From Wolfiporia cocos (lineage: Eukaryota > Basidiomycota > Agaricomycetes > Polyporales > Phaeolaceae), in contig JACCLO010000007.1 in assembly GCA_029448655.1 (NCBI GenBank), positions 2,046,001 to 2,110,000 of the forward strand: a stretch of DNA of 64,000 nt, given 5' to 3'. The position numbers were made by a program, and so were the translations under genes. The notes beneath the pieces were generated by a model. It was not told the origin of the DNA. It did no database searches and saw only the letters and a program-made list of their open reading frames with translations. Positions 23,064-34,789 of the stretch are shown here, in pieces. How positions within the stretch are numbered: position 1 is the stretch's first letter; each line of letters begins with the position of its first letter.

Positions 23064-23622
23064 TGACACAGACTTACTGTCTGTGCGACCCCTGGGCTCA
23101 GGGGGAACCATACTCGACACCAGTCGAGCCTACAAGGCACCGCGCCAGCGCTGAACGCAGAGGCAACGTGGGATTGGCAAGATCCCTTGTGTACGTCGAG
23201 ATAGCGGCGGTGGCTCACAGACAAGGGCGCAGAGATGTGGGCCCCGGGCCAGCAAGTCACACAGCGTTAAGTAAGAACGGGTTATACACCATTGTCGAGA
23301 ATCTGAGAGATGGGGTATTAACCCACATCTCGTCGTATTATATACATGCTTGTATCTACTACCGAGACCGCCCTAAAGACGTGGTCTGTGCACCGCTATC
23401 TAATGGGTCATGTGCTAGGTAACGAGACATGTAACAATGTGACCATAAGTGACGGTACCTGAGGCGCGCGCTACCCTACAGCGCTAACCAGGCGACCAGG
23501 TGACCTGCAATAACTGGGAGACGCTGGAGGTGGCTACAGCGCAGAGACGCGGCGTACGCCTAGCGCCGCGCGTGCGTCCTATAGCGAGGGAGTCCAAACC
23601 TGCATAGAGAAAGTCTGTGACA
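23064..23622 (-). repeat. TRIM1 5' LTR (559 bp)
   Basis: Partner of 21746-22304 with no difference seen by eye. It is followed on the right by the duplication TACTG and then the resumed RNase H coding sequence of element A. Confidence 0.9.
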
Positions 23623-23753
23623 TACTGCCCCTGTGGCATACTGGGATGCATCTGTTTCGAGGATGAAGGGTTTCTCCTTATCTGGGGTTCCTAGTACTGG
23701 CACCGTTGTGAATGCCTTTTTCATGAAATCAAACACCTTTTGTTCTTTGTCTG

Positions 23754-24853
23754 TGTCACAGATTTATCTGGGGCTTACAGCATTTTTCCTATGATTATAG
23801 CAATTTACCTGGGATTTATACGTCTAACTACAAGTTATCTACGGGTTAACTCCCATTGCCACCACGACAAGCTCTTAACTGGGCTTATCAACCACATGAC
23901 TAGCTTACGTAATGCTACGGTACAACCACGTCCAATAGCAACACTACAGCATACGTCATACAGGTCTCGCCCGTCAGAGCAAGACCAGCCACGTCATAGA
24001 TCTTAGATCATAATGATAGGCCGAGCGCGGCACGCTCGCATAATAATGTCCATATGTACAAACAGCGCCTTGCGGCCTTGTACTATTGGGTCGGCCTTCC
24101 CGGCTTCCCACCGCCATAAGATCCTTGATCACAATGGCACCTCAGGCGCGCCACGCCTTCGCATAATAATGCCAACACGGCCAAATAGTACTATATTAGC
24201 ACCAAGGCAATATCGCTATAGGCTCGGCCTTCTCGGCCATCCCACGGACTTGGCATTCACCAAGTCCCGGGCTTCTGCCATCACGGCGTTGCCCAAATAC
24301 CGGTCCTCGCCTCACGGCTAAGACCAACACATGTCCCGGTTACCTTTCGGTCCAGACATATCATATGCTACGGTACCTAACGGTCCAATAGCATAACGAC
24401 CTCGGCATCCCGCCTTGGTCATCCAACGAAGCACGGCCAATCGCCATTATGCCGCAAGGTATCCGGCAACCGGCTTCACCTATACCCGGGCTGCGCCCGC
24501 GTTAAGCAACACAATAAAGACATAATCCCTCTATTACGATCGGGTCGGCCATTAGGGCCTTCCACGGCCATTCTAGATAGAGTAACTAAACATCAGATAA
24601 GATAGCGCTTCGCCCCTTGGCAAAGCCACATAACCCGGAATGGTAGTACTAGTTAGTAGCACGTGCCATCCGCATAAAACATGTATATAAGTAGGGGCTT
24701 GACGCCCTTTAACTTCAGTTCTATTCTTCTCGGCGTACGCCGTAGAAGAACCTCCTACCTCCTATAGCGTCTGATAACCTCTTCCTCACCTAAGTCGCCT
24801 TAGTTCATCGCAAGGATACTGGCTTGGTGAGTCCCACAGAGCCATCTGTGTCA
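23754..24853 (+). repeat. Solo LTR, 1100 bp (TSD GTCTG)
   Basis: TGTCACAGATTTATCTGG to CCATCTGTGTCA, with GTCTG at 23749-23753 and 24854-24858. It splits pol of element A between RT and RNase H. A TATATAAGTAGGG promoter box lies at about 24683. It belongs to the family of element C's LTRs and is opposite to A in orientation. Confidence 0.92.
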
Positions 24854-26883
24854 GTCTGTCCACTGGAATCCTGTCCCCATGACGGTTTTCGTGAGGTCTA
24901 TCAGGGGTCGTGTGTGTGTTGAATAATGATCTATAAACTTCCGGTAGAAATTTGCAAACCCCAAGAAGGATCTGACTTCTTTGAGGTTTTGGGGAGTCGG
25001 CCATTCTTTGATTCCCTTGAGTTTCGCTGGGTCCATCTGGATATTTCCCGGGGTAATGACTAGCCCTAGAAATTCGACCCGGTCGACGCCGAATGCACAT
25101 TTTTCTGTTTTTACGAAGAGGTGGTTGTCTACCAACCTCTGGAGGATTCGCCGTTCTCGCTCCTTGTGTGTTTTCTTGTCTGACGAGAAAATGAGGATAT
25201 CGTCCATGTAGACGAGCACCCATCCTTCAAGGATTTCTTCTTTCAGGATTTCATTCATCATGGCTTGAAAGGTTCCTGGCGCGTTGCACAGTCCAAAGAA
25301 CATGACAGTAGGTTCGTACAACCCGCGGTTTGTTTTGAAGGCCGCTTCCCATTCGTCCCCTGCTTTGATCCGAACGTTATTGTATCCCGCCCTAAGGTCC
25401 ATCTTTGTAAAGATTTTCGCCCCTTTTAGCTTTTCTAGGAGTTCTGATATGAGTGGCAAGGGGTAGACGTTTTTTATCGTCCACTCGTTCAGGTAACGAT
25501 AGTCCTGACATGGTCGTAGGCCGTCGTCCTTTTTTGGAACGAAAAAGAAGGGCGACGCCATCGGGGATTTCGAAGGGACTATGAATCCCTTGGCTAGATT
25601 TTCTTTTAAGAACTCGTCCATTGCTTGTTGTTCTTTCGGGGATAGTGCATAGACTTTGCAATCCTTTGGTACGAAGTCAGGTTTTAATTCGATTGCGTGG
25701 TCCCATGGTCTCGAAGGAGGGAATGCCGTTGCGGCTTCCTTACTGAATACTTTGGCAAAATCTAGTAGGTGTTTTGGGACCATTTCTTCAAGCGTTTTCT
25801 CTGGTTCGGGGGTTTTCTTCGCAAATTCCCGGGACTTTGTCAATGCTTTCCTGACAGCGTTGATGATCTATATTTTTGTTTGGAATTTTCTTTGCATCTC
25901 CCCTTTCTTTCCTATGATCCTAGGGGGATTTTTTGCGAAGCGTCGAATCGCTTTGTATTCTTCGGGAGTGTACAACCGTTGAGCTGTTTCTTCTGGTTGG
26001 TCTGTGGATCCGAATCCCCCTTCCCCCCTTTCTGTTTCGTCTAGGTTTTCAACCTTTACGATGTCGGGGGTAAGGTGTCGTTCGAATATTATCTGGGCTA
26101 TCCACATGCCCGGGATGATCCTATGCGTTTTATCTGAATAGTTGAAGATGATGGCCCCAACGTTTCCTCGGTAATCTGAGTCTATGACTCTGGCTTGGAC
26201 TACCAGTCCATGTTTGAGGGTGTTGCCTGATCGCCCTGCCAACCTTCCATATGATCCCCTTGGGATTTTCATTTTCACTCCTGCGGGGACCAGCTTCCAT
26301 CCTCCCGCAGGGATCTCAGTTTCTTCTGCTGCGTAAAGGTCGTAACATGCCGCTTCCTGGGTTCCTCGGGTTGGGATTTTCCCTCCAGGGGTAATTACCA
26401 TTTCAACCGTATCCATTCTGATCGTGGTTTCTGTTTTTCTTTCTTCTGCCCCTAGTACTGATCGTACATCGACTGTTTGGTCTTTCCAATCGATTGTAGG
26501 GTTTTCGTCTTTCAGCCATCCATACCCTAGAATCATATTCTCTGTGCCGATTGATCCTACTAGGAATCGGACCTTTCGCGTCTTTTGGGTTTTTGGATAT
26601 CGTAGTAATATGGTGGCTTCCCGATCTATTCGTCCATCTTTGTTTTCTGTTCCGTCGACATTCTTGACAATGATTGGGTTCTTCAGGGGTTGTGTGGGTA
26701 CTTTGTATTTTTCCACCACTTTACTGTGGATCAGGTTCGACATTGCTCCTGAGTCGATTAGTGCGTTGCATTTCACGGGTTTTGCCAGCATCATGATTAC
26801 CGGAATGAAGAGGGGTCGATTCTTCTCGAACGAGGTAATTACATGTGCTGCTTTCTCGGAGGGTAAGACCGTGGGCTCCCCTC

Positions 26884-28680
26884 CTAGGCAAAATCCTGTT
26901 CTTCTACAAGCTGTGCTAGGAGTTTGGGGTTCTTGGCTTTCAGAGCTCTGATTTCTGTGACCGCTCTGTTCGCGGTGATATATTCTGTCTCTTCCTCGGA
27001 GACTTCTTCGATGTGAGCTTCTTGCTCGGCTTCCTCTTCTTCGATTTTTCGAGTGGTTCGTCTGGGACGCGCTGCTTTCCTTGGCTTCTTCGGGCAGTCC
27101 CTAGACATGTGTCCTGGTTGGTGGCAAGTGAAACACTTGATGTGATCGTCCCTTTCTTGGGTGGTCATTCAATCTACATCCATCGCATTCGGATCCTTCG
27201 GCGTTGTTGTTTGTGGAGCGCTGGTGCGTCCGTTACTCTGGTTCGGGGCTTGCCAAGCCTTCTTCTTGATAAATGCTTTATCGCGTTTCAAGAATATCTT
27301 GTATGTGTTTTCATAGTACGATGCTGCGGATTGCCATTCGTCTATGGTTGCTGGCAGTGGTCGCATACCGATGATGTATCGGGTCGTATGTTCTGGTAAC
27401 CCCTTCTCGAAGAGGGTTATGAGCAGTGCGTTTCCGTCTGCACTGTATCTGTCATATTGGGCCTTTCTGGCCAAGTTATTAAACTCGGTGATATAATCAT
27501 CGATGTCTTTTCGATCTTGGGCTACGTCCAAGATTTTCTTTCGTGCCTTCTGTACTTCCTCGATGGCTCCAAAGGCTTTCTGGAAGTCTGCATCGGATTG
27601 TGCGAGACTAAGCGGGAAGAATTGTTTTGTCAAAGGGTTTGTGTAAACCCGGTGATAGTTCTGTTTCCATTGGCCCATTTTCCCCTTGTTCGAAATATAA
27701 GAGAGGATAAAGATCACTCTCTGAACGTCATTCTGGAACAACATTTCGTACATCATAAACCAGGAATTCCACTGGTTTATGAAGTTCTGCATGTCAGATC
27801 GTTCCCCGTCGAATACGTCTGGGGGGTTGATCTTTATCATCGGGGGCCAATAGTACGGGTTCGGCGCCGGAGGTTGGGGTAGCAGCGCATTCTGTGGTGG
27901 AGGTCCTCCTGGGGGTCCTCCTCCTCCAGGGTTCCCTGGGTTTCCTCCAGGGTTTCCTCCTTCGGGGTTTGCTGGGTTTCCTCCTCCGAGTCCTCCAGGA
28001 GGGGGGGCATCTCCTCCTCTGAGTCCAAGGTTTCCCCCCAGTCCTCCTCTGCCTGTATTTGCGGAGGTTCGTCCAAATAGGCCTGAAGGCCACGTTCCTG
28101 GGTTTGCTGTTCCCATTCCTCCGCTTGGGCTAGTCCAAGACGGATTTCCTCCGCTACCCATTCCGGGTGTGTTCTGTGGAGGGTTTCCAAAGAGGTCTGT
28201 TCCTCCAGCCACAGCCCCAATCCCACTCTGCGCAAAAGCAGATATAAATCCTGGAGGGTCCTGTCCTCCGGTCTGGCTGTTATCTGTTCCTGTAAAGCTT
28301 CCAGGATTTCCCCCATCATTTCCGATGCGCTCAATTCCTGCCATTCTTGTGGCACCCGAAGGCTGATTCGTATTTCCATCGCATCGGAGGTTCTGTTGAT
28401 GGTTTCGGTTTCTGTCAACGTCACAGTTGACATCGGAGGGATTTCTCCGAATCGTTCGAACGCTTCCCGCGTTATTTCCCAAGCGGTCATTCCTGCAGAG
28501 GGATATACTTCTACCCACTTCGCTGCCCTATCTTCTCTGAGGATGACAACAATTCCTCCGCAGTTACAGAAGGCTCCAATGGTGTCAGTCCACTCGTATC
28601 GGTGGAGTCTGTAACTCCCTGAATGTCCTCGGGCAAGAGTTCAATCAGTCGTGCTGGGAATTCTGGTCCGAATATCATAG
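26884..28680 (-). pseudogene. gag of element A
   Basis: The start MIFGPEFPARLIELLPEDIQ is at 28680, matching element B's gag start. The core (INPPDVFDGERSDMQNFINQ) is at about 27830-27760. A CCHC knuckle CFTCHQPGHMSRDC is near 27135-27095, and EEQDFA precedes the stop at 26884. Relative to B it has a 1-base loss near 28616, another near 28382 and a TGA near 27170 where B has CGA. Gag would form the virus-like particle and bind RNA. The Gly/Pro-rich linker (27845-28360) also has a long open second frame (27837-28490), discussed as a finding. Confidence 0.88.
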
Positions 28681-28725
28681 GCCCTTACACCGTGGTAGGT
28701 GAGGGTGTGATGAGTTCGACCTTCT

Positions 28726-29594
28726 TGACACAGAACTGACTTGATATGCCTAAGGGTCTTGCTTATAGCTGAAGGGCTAAGGTTGGGCAAGAAGGCGGCT
28801 CAATGATAGGGTCAAAGGTTAAGACCAGAGACTAAGGAGCTAAGCAAGTAGTTGAGGTACTGATTGGACCTTGCTAGGGTCTGAGTATAGCAGAGGAAAC
28901 CTAAGTAGACCTTGACAGGTACTACAAAGGGTGGTAATAAGAGTAATCGTCGAGATTAACTAGTCTGAGCCGTAGTGACTCAGAGTACAGTATATATACA
29001 TCAGGGCTAGGTACTATGATGTAGGACTAATGATACCTCTAATACAGATAAGTAAAGTGGTGTCATAAGTATTGCGGCCAATAGGGCCGCAGGGCATAGG
29101 GCATACTACATAGGCATGTGATTACCGACCAGTAATGGCGGCAAGGTGATTGGTTGGTCTTAGACATGTGATGACTGAGTCATACACCGACCGGGGTATG
29201 TCTTGATATATGACTATGCGGTTTGTAAGGCGCTACAGTCAAGCACGTCACGTGCTGTAACCGGTAATGGTGTACTGTAGTAGTCATGGTTATGGTATCC
29301 AAGTTACATAAGCGTAAGGCTAGAGCTCGATGAGATAGCTACTCGGTATTGGCCATTGATGACGATCGAGCCATACCCCTGACGGGGTATGCCGGCCACA
29401 ATGATTGTGTTACTACGTGATAAGATGAGATGTAACTACAGAGATAAGATACTATCTTAGATAAGATAAGGTCACGTGCTAGATGAGGCTGTAGGGCGTC
29501 AACTAGCGTAAAGCATTGATATTGAGCTAACAAATGGGATAAATTGCTAGAAATAGCAAGGAAATTATAGGAAACAGATGTAAAATCTGTGACA
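28726..29594 (-). repeat. Solo LTR, 869 bp (TSD CTTCT)
   Basis: TGACACAGAACTGAC to AAATCTGTGACA, with CTTCT at 28721-28725 and 29595-29599. It sits exactly at the junction between A's 5' LTR and its leader. This was confirmed by the uninterrupted sequence at 58831-58845 in element B. Confidence 0.92.
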
Positions 29595-29598
29595 CTTC

Positions 29599-30932
29599 TG
29601 TTATGGGTCAAATACCCGTTCGTATATTTGAGTCGTGAATATAAATCGTTCTTCTGCACGTAGGCATGTTGCCATATGCGAGGCAAATACTCGTTAGATG
29701 CCTTCAAGCCCTATGTGGGATTCCTAGGAGATCGGTTGATATCCAATACACGTTAGAGGATATAATCTGTTCAAGTTGCAAGTCTGGTAGAATATAAGAC
29801 TTGCCTAAGTCCGAGAAGTCAATGTGCACTTCGAGGACTTAGTCGTTCGGTTGCTTGAGCGAGAAATACTTGTCACAGATTTGGGACATGCCACTATTTT
29901 TCCCGTATTTTTACCTATTTATCTGGTATTTCTACGACCTTGTAGACGTTTACGCTGCTAAGCGCCCGTCTACACGTACACGCAACCAAACAACACGTAC
30001 ACAACGCGGTATACGTCCACCTGTCATAACAACACGTACATAACACTACAATTGGATAAGCGGCCCGCTCATTATCACATGCCAATGCCCTTACGATTAC
30101 TCATATTCCGATACCGGTATATAAGAATCACATGCATGGCTTACTAACGTAGCTACAGCCACTTCCACAACATGGACCTACGGTCCAAACAAACATTCTT
30201 ACTGTTGCGGCCATTACCGGCGCACATGGTCTACTGTAGTTTACGACTTAGCTGCATTAGTTATGTCTGCGCACAGACCGTCTTCATGTTTGGCTCCCTT
30301 ACTGGTAACCAAACAAAGCATGTATATAAGTAGGGCTATCACTACGATAAGCCTTAGATTTGTTCTCTGCATTCGCACAGTTACATAACATCTCTGCTTG
30401 CGCCCACTAGTCTCCTCACCAACCTCAGCAACTCCTTCAAGTCGCCTATAAGGTTATAGTGTGAGTCCCACAGTCTAGTCTGTGTCAATACTGAGTGTAG
30501 TTTCCTACGTTTGAGAACGAGTATAAGACTTCTTGTTTGTACAACAAGGTCGAGCTGAAGAGCCTCGACAGTAAGTACATGAGTTTATATACTACATTAG
30601 GTTTTCAGGGTCAAGTCCGTCCCAGATGTCATTGATACCTATCTATGTTATAGTACCAAACGTTTGATAGGTATGTAGTGATATATCCGAAACGATAGAT
30701 AAGAATGATGATGGCGGTTGAACGCCATCCGTCAGCTAATAAATGATAGAGATGAAATGGTGGCAGAGTTGGATCTGCTAAAAGTGAAACACGCCCTATA
30801 TGCTAGTACAACTGGGGATGTGCCCAGTAGAGTCACGAGTAGCCAGGGGGTTGGTTGCGCAACAAGTCCCTGTATCGTATTCGCCCAATGGTGAGTTCTG
30901 CCAGCGTGCGAGAAATCAAAATGACCGTAACA
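29599..30932 (-). repeat. 5' LTR of element A, split by a solo LTR
   Basis: Left edge TGTTATGGG, right edge GACCGTAACA. After removing the inserted LTR 29871-30487 and its duplication it is 712 bp, compared with 711 bp for B's LTR and for 53916-54626. Confidence 0.88.
29871..30487 (+). repeat. Nested solo LTR, 617 bp (TSD ATACT)
   Basis: TGTCACAGATTTGGGAC to AGTCTAGTCTGTGTCA, with ATACT at 29866-29870 and 30488-30492. It is the same family as the D element LTR (55479-56177). A TATATAAGTAGGG box is at about 30323. Confidence 0.92.
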
Positions 30933-31629
30933 GTATATGAAGGCCGGATGACCAGTACCTTGAGGAATATTGGCAATAGGCTGTATCCGTGTACTGAGTA
31001 AGCTAAAGCACCAAGTCAGTAATGCTATTGGCTAAGGCCATGAGGCTATAGCTATGACAAAGTGGCCTAGAGGCCAGGGACTGCTGGGCCATGAGGCTAG
31101 GTGGTCCAGGACTTGGCTTTCACTGGGTCTAGAGATGGTCCGCGAGTGCTGGACCAATAGCAATAATGTTGTAAGGCTATTATTATGCTATGGTGCCATG
31201 GTTGTGCAAGAATGGCATGCTCAGTGACATCATTGGCCTGGAAGGCTGTGATGTCATGGTCTGGCCTTGTGGGCTGGACTGGTTGACATAGCAATGACGT
31301 AGCTTGGTCTGGACTTGTAGTGACATAGTACTAGGCCAGGTCATATGACTTGGCAGATGGTGATATTGCTATGTGGTCATAAGTCTGGGCTGGGCCTGGA
31401 AGGCTTGTAGCTATGACGTTGGATGATGCATAAGTCCTGACTAGCATGTTATGCTGAGTCATGATTGTTTACTAGTGTGTTAAGCTTATGTAATTGATAA
31501 GTGCCTTCAATAGCTCGGCATGTCAGCAATGAGGGATAGCCCTCAGATAACTTGTAGTTAGATGTGGTAATTCCGGATAAATTGCTATAATTGCGCAGAA
31601 AATTGCTAGTCTAAGAATGTTCTGTGACA
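30933..31629 (-). repeat. Decayed LTR of the ~1.1 kb family, truncated by element A
   Basis: Starts abruptly at GTATATGAAGGCCGG, which matches the interior of the LTR remnant at about 1246, and ends GTTCTGTGACA at 31629. The half that should lie left of element A is not at 17180. Confidence 0.6.
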
Positions 31630-32512
31630 TCACTGACCTCAACATTAGGACTTACAGCCTACCTTATAGGTGGTAGATGCCACATTACCAGCATTATGCA
31701 CTGCCAGGCATGTTTGTGTCAGATCGAGAGAAACCACTGTTCATGTAACTTGATAATGGAAAATGACTAAATTTGTTATGTGGCTACAGGTCCATGTGAA
31801 GTAAAAGAAAATACCAGATGGAAGCCATGGCATCAGCACAGACACATTCACCATACCATCAGGTGTACAAAATGTGCAATGGCTCGGATTCCATCCATGA
31901 TGTCAAGACCATGCCCTATGTACATGCACATCTCACTGCCCTCAAGCATGGGAACATTGGTCTGTATTGTCACAGATCCTACTTTACATTTGCATACTGC
32001 TCCCTCAGGACATGTCTTGCACACTGGTAGAGTTGATAGGGAGATATTGATACAGTAAGAAAATAAGCGAAATGCCAAATATAATGAAAAAGCACAGGAT
32101 GATGGCAACATATGGGTGCTGTACACTTGATGGAGTTCTTGCGAATCTGAGTGTTGAAACTACCCCTCCACAGCGTATAAATGAAGTGGATTGAACTGGG
32201 GACATAATTGTCAGAGTCACTGCCTTATATACATGTGTGAGGGGACACCAGTTACCAGTAATTATATTATGTGACACAAAGTGGACCCAATGTAATAGTG
32301 TACATGACAGGCATTAGCCACTCCTCTAAAGGGGCTACAATCTCAGCTTATGCTGAGATGTGGGTCCTGTTATGGGTCATATGCCCATTCTTGTTTTATA
32401 TTTGAGCACATGAATTCAACACCAAGTCCAAGGGACTAGTGCTTCATTCGATACCCGGTTCTACATTCTGGGATATAAGTGTCACAGATTTAGTGACATG
32501 GCTTTTATACAG
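31630..32512. other. No gene recognised; LTR scraps
   Basis: No convincing coding region. TGTTATGGGTCATATGCCC at about 32368 resembles the end of the A/B LTR family, and TGTCACAGATTTAGTGAC at about 32480 resembles the other LTRs. Both look like fragments. Confidence 0.4.
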
Positions 32513-32517
32513 GTTTT

Positions 32518-33099
32518 TGTCACAGAACGCCCTGTGGGGGGGTCTCGACATCCCTTGCTACACTGCAGAAGCGCCTCTAGGCTGCGAGGCTAAGTCTTCA
32601 CTTGTAGTTACCTCTCGTTGCACCTATGCTATCTTATCGGACCATCTGACCTATTAGATTAGCACTGTAGGGTAGCGTATGCCTCAGGTACTCACGTTAT
32701 GGTCACAGTCTGTACATGTTATGTTATAGGTAGTTACTTGTCATATGACCTCTTAGTTACTGCGCACAGGCCAGTACTTTAGGGCTAGACTACTCGGTGC
32801 TACCTCATGTATATAAGTACAACGAGATGAGGTCTTATACCTCATCTCTAAGATTCTCAGCAATGGGCTTAGGCCCCTTTCTCCTGACCTCTCTGTGTGC
32901 AGTGCGGTCCTTACTGCTTGGTCTCTGACTCGCTAGTCTGTGTGTCACACCCACTTGCTACGCCGCTCCTGGCCTGGGGGGGCCTAGTCAACCTCTGCCA
33001 TTAGAACTTGAGTCACTGCTGGCAAGTGCGGTTGTTGCTCGTCTGGCAGGTTAGATCCCCGGCAGGGCCAGTCCCACAGATGTCCATGAGTCTGTGTCA
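32518..33099 (+). repeat. Solo LTR, 582 bp (TSD GTTTT/GTTTC)
   Basis: TGTCACAGAACGCCCTG to GAGTCTGTGTCA. The flanking 5-mers differ at one base (32513-32517 GTTTT, 33100-33104 GTTTC). A TATATAAGTACAACG box is near 32811 and GCCCCTTTCTCCTGACC lies downstream. Confidence 0.8.
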
Positions 33100-33104
33100 G
33101 TTTC

Positions 33105-33583
33105 CCCTGTGTCTCTGGACCCCCCCTTTATCCTTGATGCTGATAAGCACTTGCACTCATCCTCTAGCATCCAGCCACCTCCTATGGGTCTAAACACCCA
33201 AGCCAGCACCCATGCCATGGTGCATGGCCAAGTCACATGGTAGTATAGTCATATATGTTTAATAGTGTAGCTAGCACCTGGGACCATAGTTATGTTACAT
33301 ATGATTATGGCACATGGATGGAGACCACACTGACCATGCCTTTAGGGCAAGCCTCTAGTATACTGTGTAGTAGCTCCTCCATGTATATATGTCCTATGCA
33401 TTCTGGGACCCCAGAACTATTCACCTTGGCATCCACTGACATACTGGTGGCGCTGCCTTTATGACTCCTCTCTTTGAGTGATGCCTTGCTACTTAGTCCC
33501 TGTGTGCTAGTCTGGGTATCACCCTTGCCTTATGTCGACCCTAGTAGGCCCCTTTAGGATGTCTTAGGCCCTAGCAGGAGTAT
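33105..33583. other. No gene recognised
   Basis: Spacer between two solo LTRs. It contains a TATATATG-type box near 33383, probably of an old LTR. No protein-like frame. Confidence 0.35.
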
Positions 33584-33588
33584 ATAGG

Positions 33589-34742
33589 TGACACAGACGT
33601 ACCACATCTGTGAGACCTGCCCAGCAGGGGATGCTTCATGGCCTAGTAAGTGACAGCGGACTCTACCAGTGGTGAACATGCAGCCAATGGGGGCAACCAC
33701 ACCCCAGCATTGAGTCAATGTAGCAGAGAGAGAGTGCACCAAAAAGGCCAACAAGGAGTCCCAGCACAAGTAGCACACAGAGAGGTGATAAGAAAGAAGG
33801 GCCTTGCCCTAGATTGTCAAGAATCCTAAAGATGGGGAGTAAGCCCCATCGTCTGCCTACTTATATACATGTGTTGAGAGCGGTACGGGTATGCCCTAAA
33901 GTAATGGTCTGTGCACACTACAGAACGTAGCTATGGGTTATTTAGAGGTAATGCTACATGTAACAAGTGGGTGACCAATCATGTGAGTACCTCGCAACAT
34001 GTGCTACCCTGTGTCACAGATCTGGGACATCCTACGAATTTTCCTGTATTTCTACCTATTTTTCCCGCATTTCTACGAGCATATTCAAGCTCGTTACTAT
34101 AAGCGCCCGTAGACACGTACATGTACGCAAACAACACGTACATAACACGCTTGTAATGTACTACACGTAAGCGGCCCGAGGTTTATCACAAGCCTTCACC
34201 TTAGATGACTCATATCCTGGTATCGGCATATGTCATCACGCTTACTCGGCTTACAAACCCTTGTAGCCACAACATCAACGTGGACCCACCGGTCCAAAGC
34301 ATGTTTCTTACTGGTGCAGCCATTACCGGCACACATGGACTACCATAGTTTACTTAGCCATAATTCTTGTACAAGCGCACAGACCCGGTACTTTAGGGCA
34401 AGCCATTACCGGCTGCTGTCGCTGCATGTATATAAGTAGGAATAGCTCTACGCTATTCTTTAGATTTGTTCTCTTGCATTCGCAACTCTTGCACACCACT
34501 CCTGCTGTGCTTAATAGCCCCTCACCTCGCCCCTCAAGCTCCTCAAGCTTATTAGCCGAGTAAAGTGAGTCCCACAACTAGTTTGTGTCACCCTGGGGCA
34601 CTAATCTAGTGGGTCAGGTGGTATCTACAGTATCTAGGGAGTGGTGCGAAGAAACCTGTAAGTAAGGAGTTAGCAGTGCATGCAGCAGCACTTTTTCAAT
34701 GCAAGTGAGGGTCGTTGAGACAGCCAGAGGCATTCTGTGACA
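33589..34742 (-). repeat. Solo LTR (TSD ATAGG) containing another LTR
   Basis: TGACACAGACGTACC to CATTCTGTGACA, with ATAGG at 33584-33588 and 34743-34747. After removing 34012-34590 and its duplication about 570 bp remain. It has the same start as 4301-5890. Confidence 0.9.
34012..34590 (+). repeat. Nested solo LTR, 579 bp (TSD CCCTG)
   Basis: TGTCACAGATCTGGGAC to AGTTTGTGTCA, with CCCTG at 34007-34011 and 34591-34595. It is an inverted relative of 8777-9359. Confidence 0.92.
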
Positions 34743-34789
34743 ATAGGAGGCTAGGGGTATGTTTTGTGTCAGCCACAAATTTTGTGTTC

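Larger units (their letters stand above)
21746..23622 (-). mobile_element. TRIM1: short non-autonomous LTR element, identical LTRs (TSD TACTG)
   Basis: 1877 bp in total. LTRs are 21746-22304 and 23064-23622, 559 bp each and identical by eye. The internal region (22305-23063) is only 759 bp. TACTG is duplicated exactly at 21741-21745 and 23623-23627, so it inserted whole into the RNase H region of element A. On the minus strand the polypurine tract GGGGGGGTAA abuts the 3' LTR, and the interior opens with TAA after the 5' LTR. Frames in the GC-rich interior are overlapping and mutually contradictory, so I call it non-coding. A hairpin (CCTCTGG...CCAGAGG, 22949-22971) lies near the 5' LTR. Identical LTRs imply recent movement using proteins from another element. 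Confidence 0.93.
19928..26880 (-). pseudogene. pol of element A: PR-dUTPase-RT-RNaseH-IN-chromodomain
   Basis: Read 26880 to 19928 with insertions removed. The protease (ALIDSGAMSN) is at about 26740. The trimeric-dUTPase motifs follow in order: CYDLYAAEE, GRLAGRSGN, RVIDSDYRG, WIAQIIFER and GEGGFGSTD (26345-25995). The RT has [11 protein letters not shown] near 25200. RNase H (LETDAS near 23655, NYEIYDYELLG, LIRSDHQNLTYW) is split by TRIM1. The integrase has an HHCC finger (GHPGIW...CATCQQMK) and a D,D-35-E core (VDFVTD, IISDRGPQ, HPQSDGQTER). A chromodomain start (YEVEAIVADRW) then frameshifts. Lesions are a TAG stop at 25868 where B has CAA, the solo LTR at 23754-24853, TRIM1, a frameshift near 20330 and one near 20000. 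The intact protein would process Gag, lower dUTP during cDNA synthesis, reverse-transcribe and integrate. Confidence 0.9.
17181..30932 (-). mobile_element. Element A: decayed Ty3/Gypsy retrotransposon with internal dUTPase
   Basis: A minus-strand element with LTRs of one family (TGTTACGG...CCCATAACA): 5' LTR 29599-30932 and 3' LTR 17181-17884. The order is gag, protease, dUTPase, RT, RNase H, integrase, chromodomain, then an extra 3' reading frame. It is broken by stops and frameshifts. TRIM1 (21746-23622) and solo LTRs at 23754-24853, 28726-29594 and 29871-30487 lie inside it, each with its own duplication. The outer flanks do not share a 5-bp duplication (GAGTC on the left, GTATA on the right). 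The two ends may therefore come from different insertions joined by recombination. Confidence 0.85.

Noticed and set aside
27837..28490. Treating the acidic second gag frame as a separate annotated gene
   Set aside because: The differential conservation is suggestive, but only two copies were compared by eye, so it is reported as a finding only.
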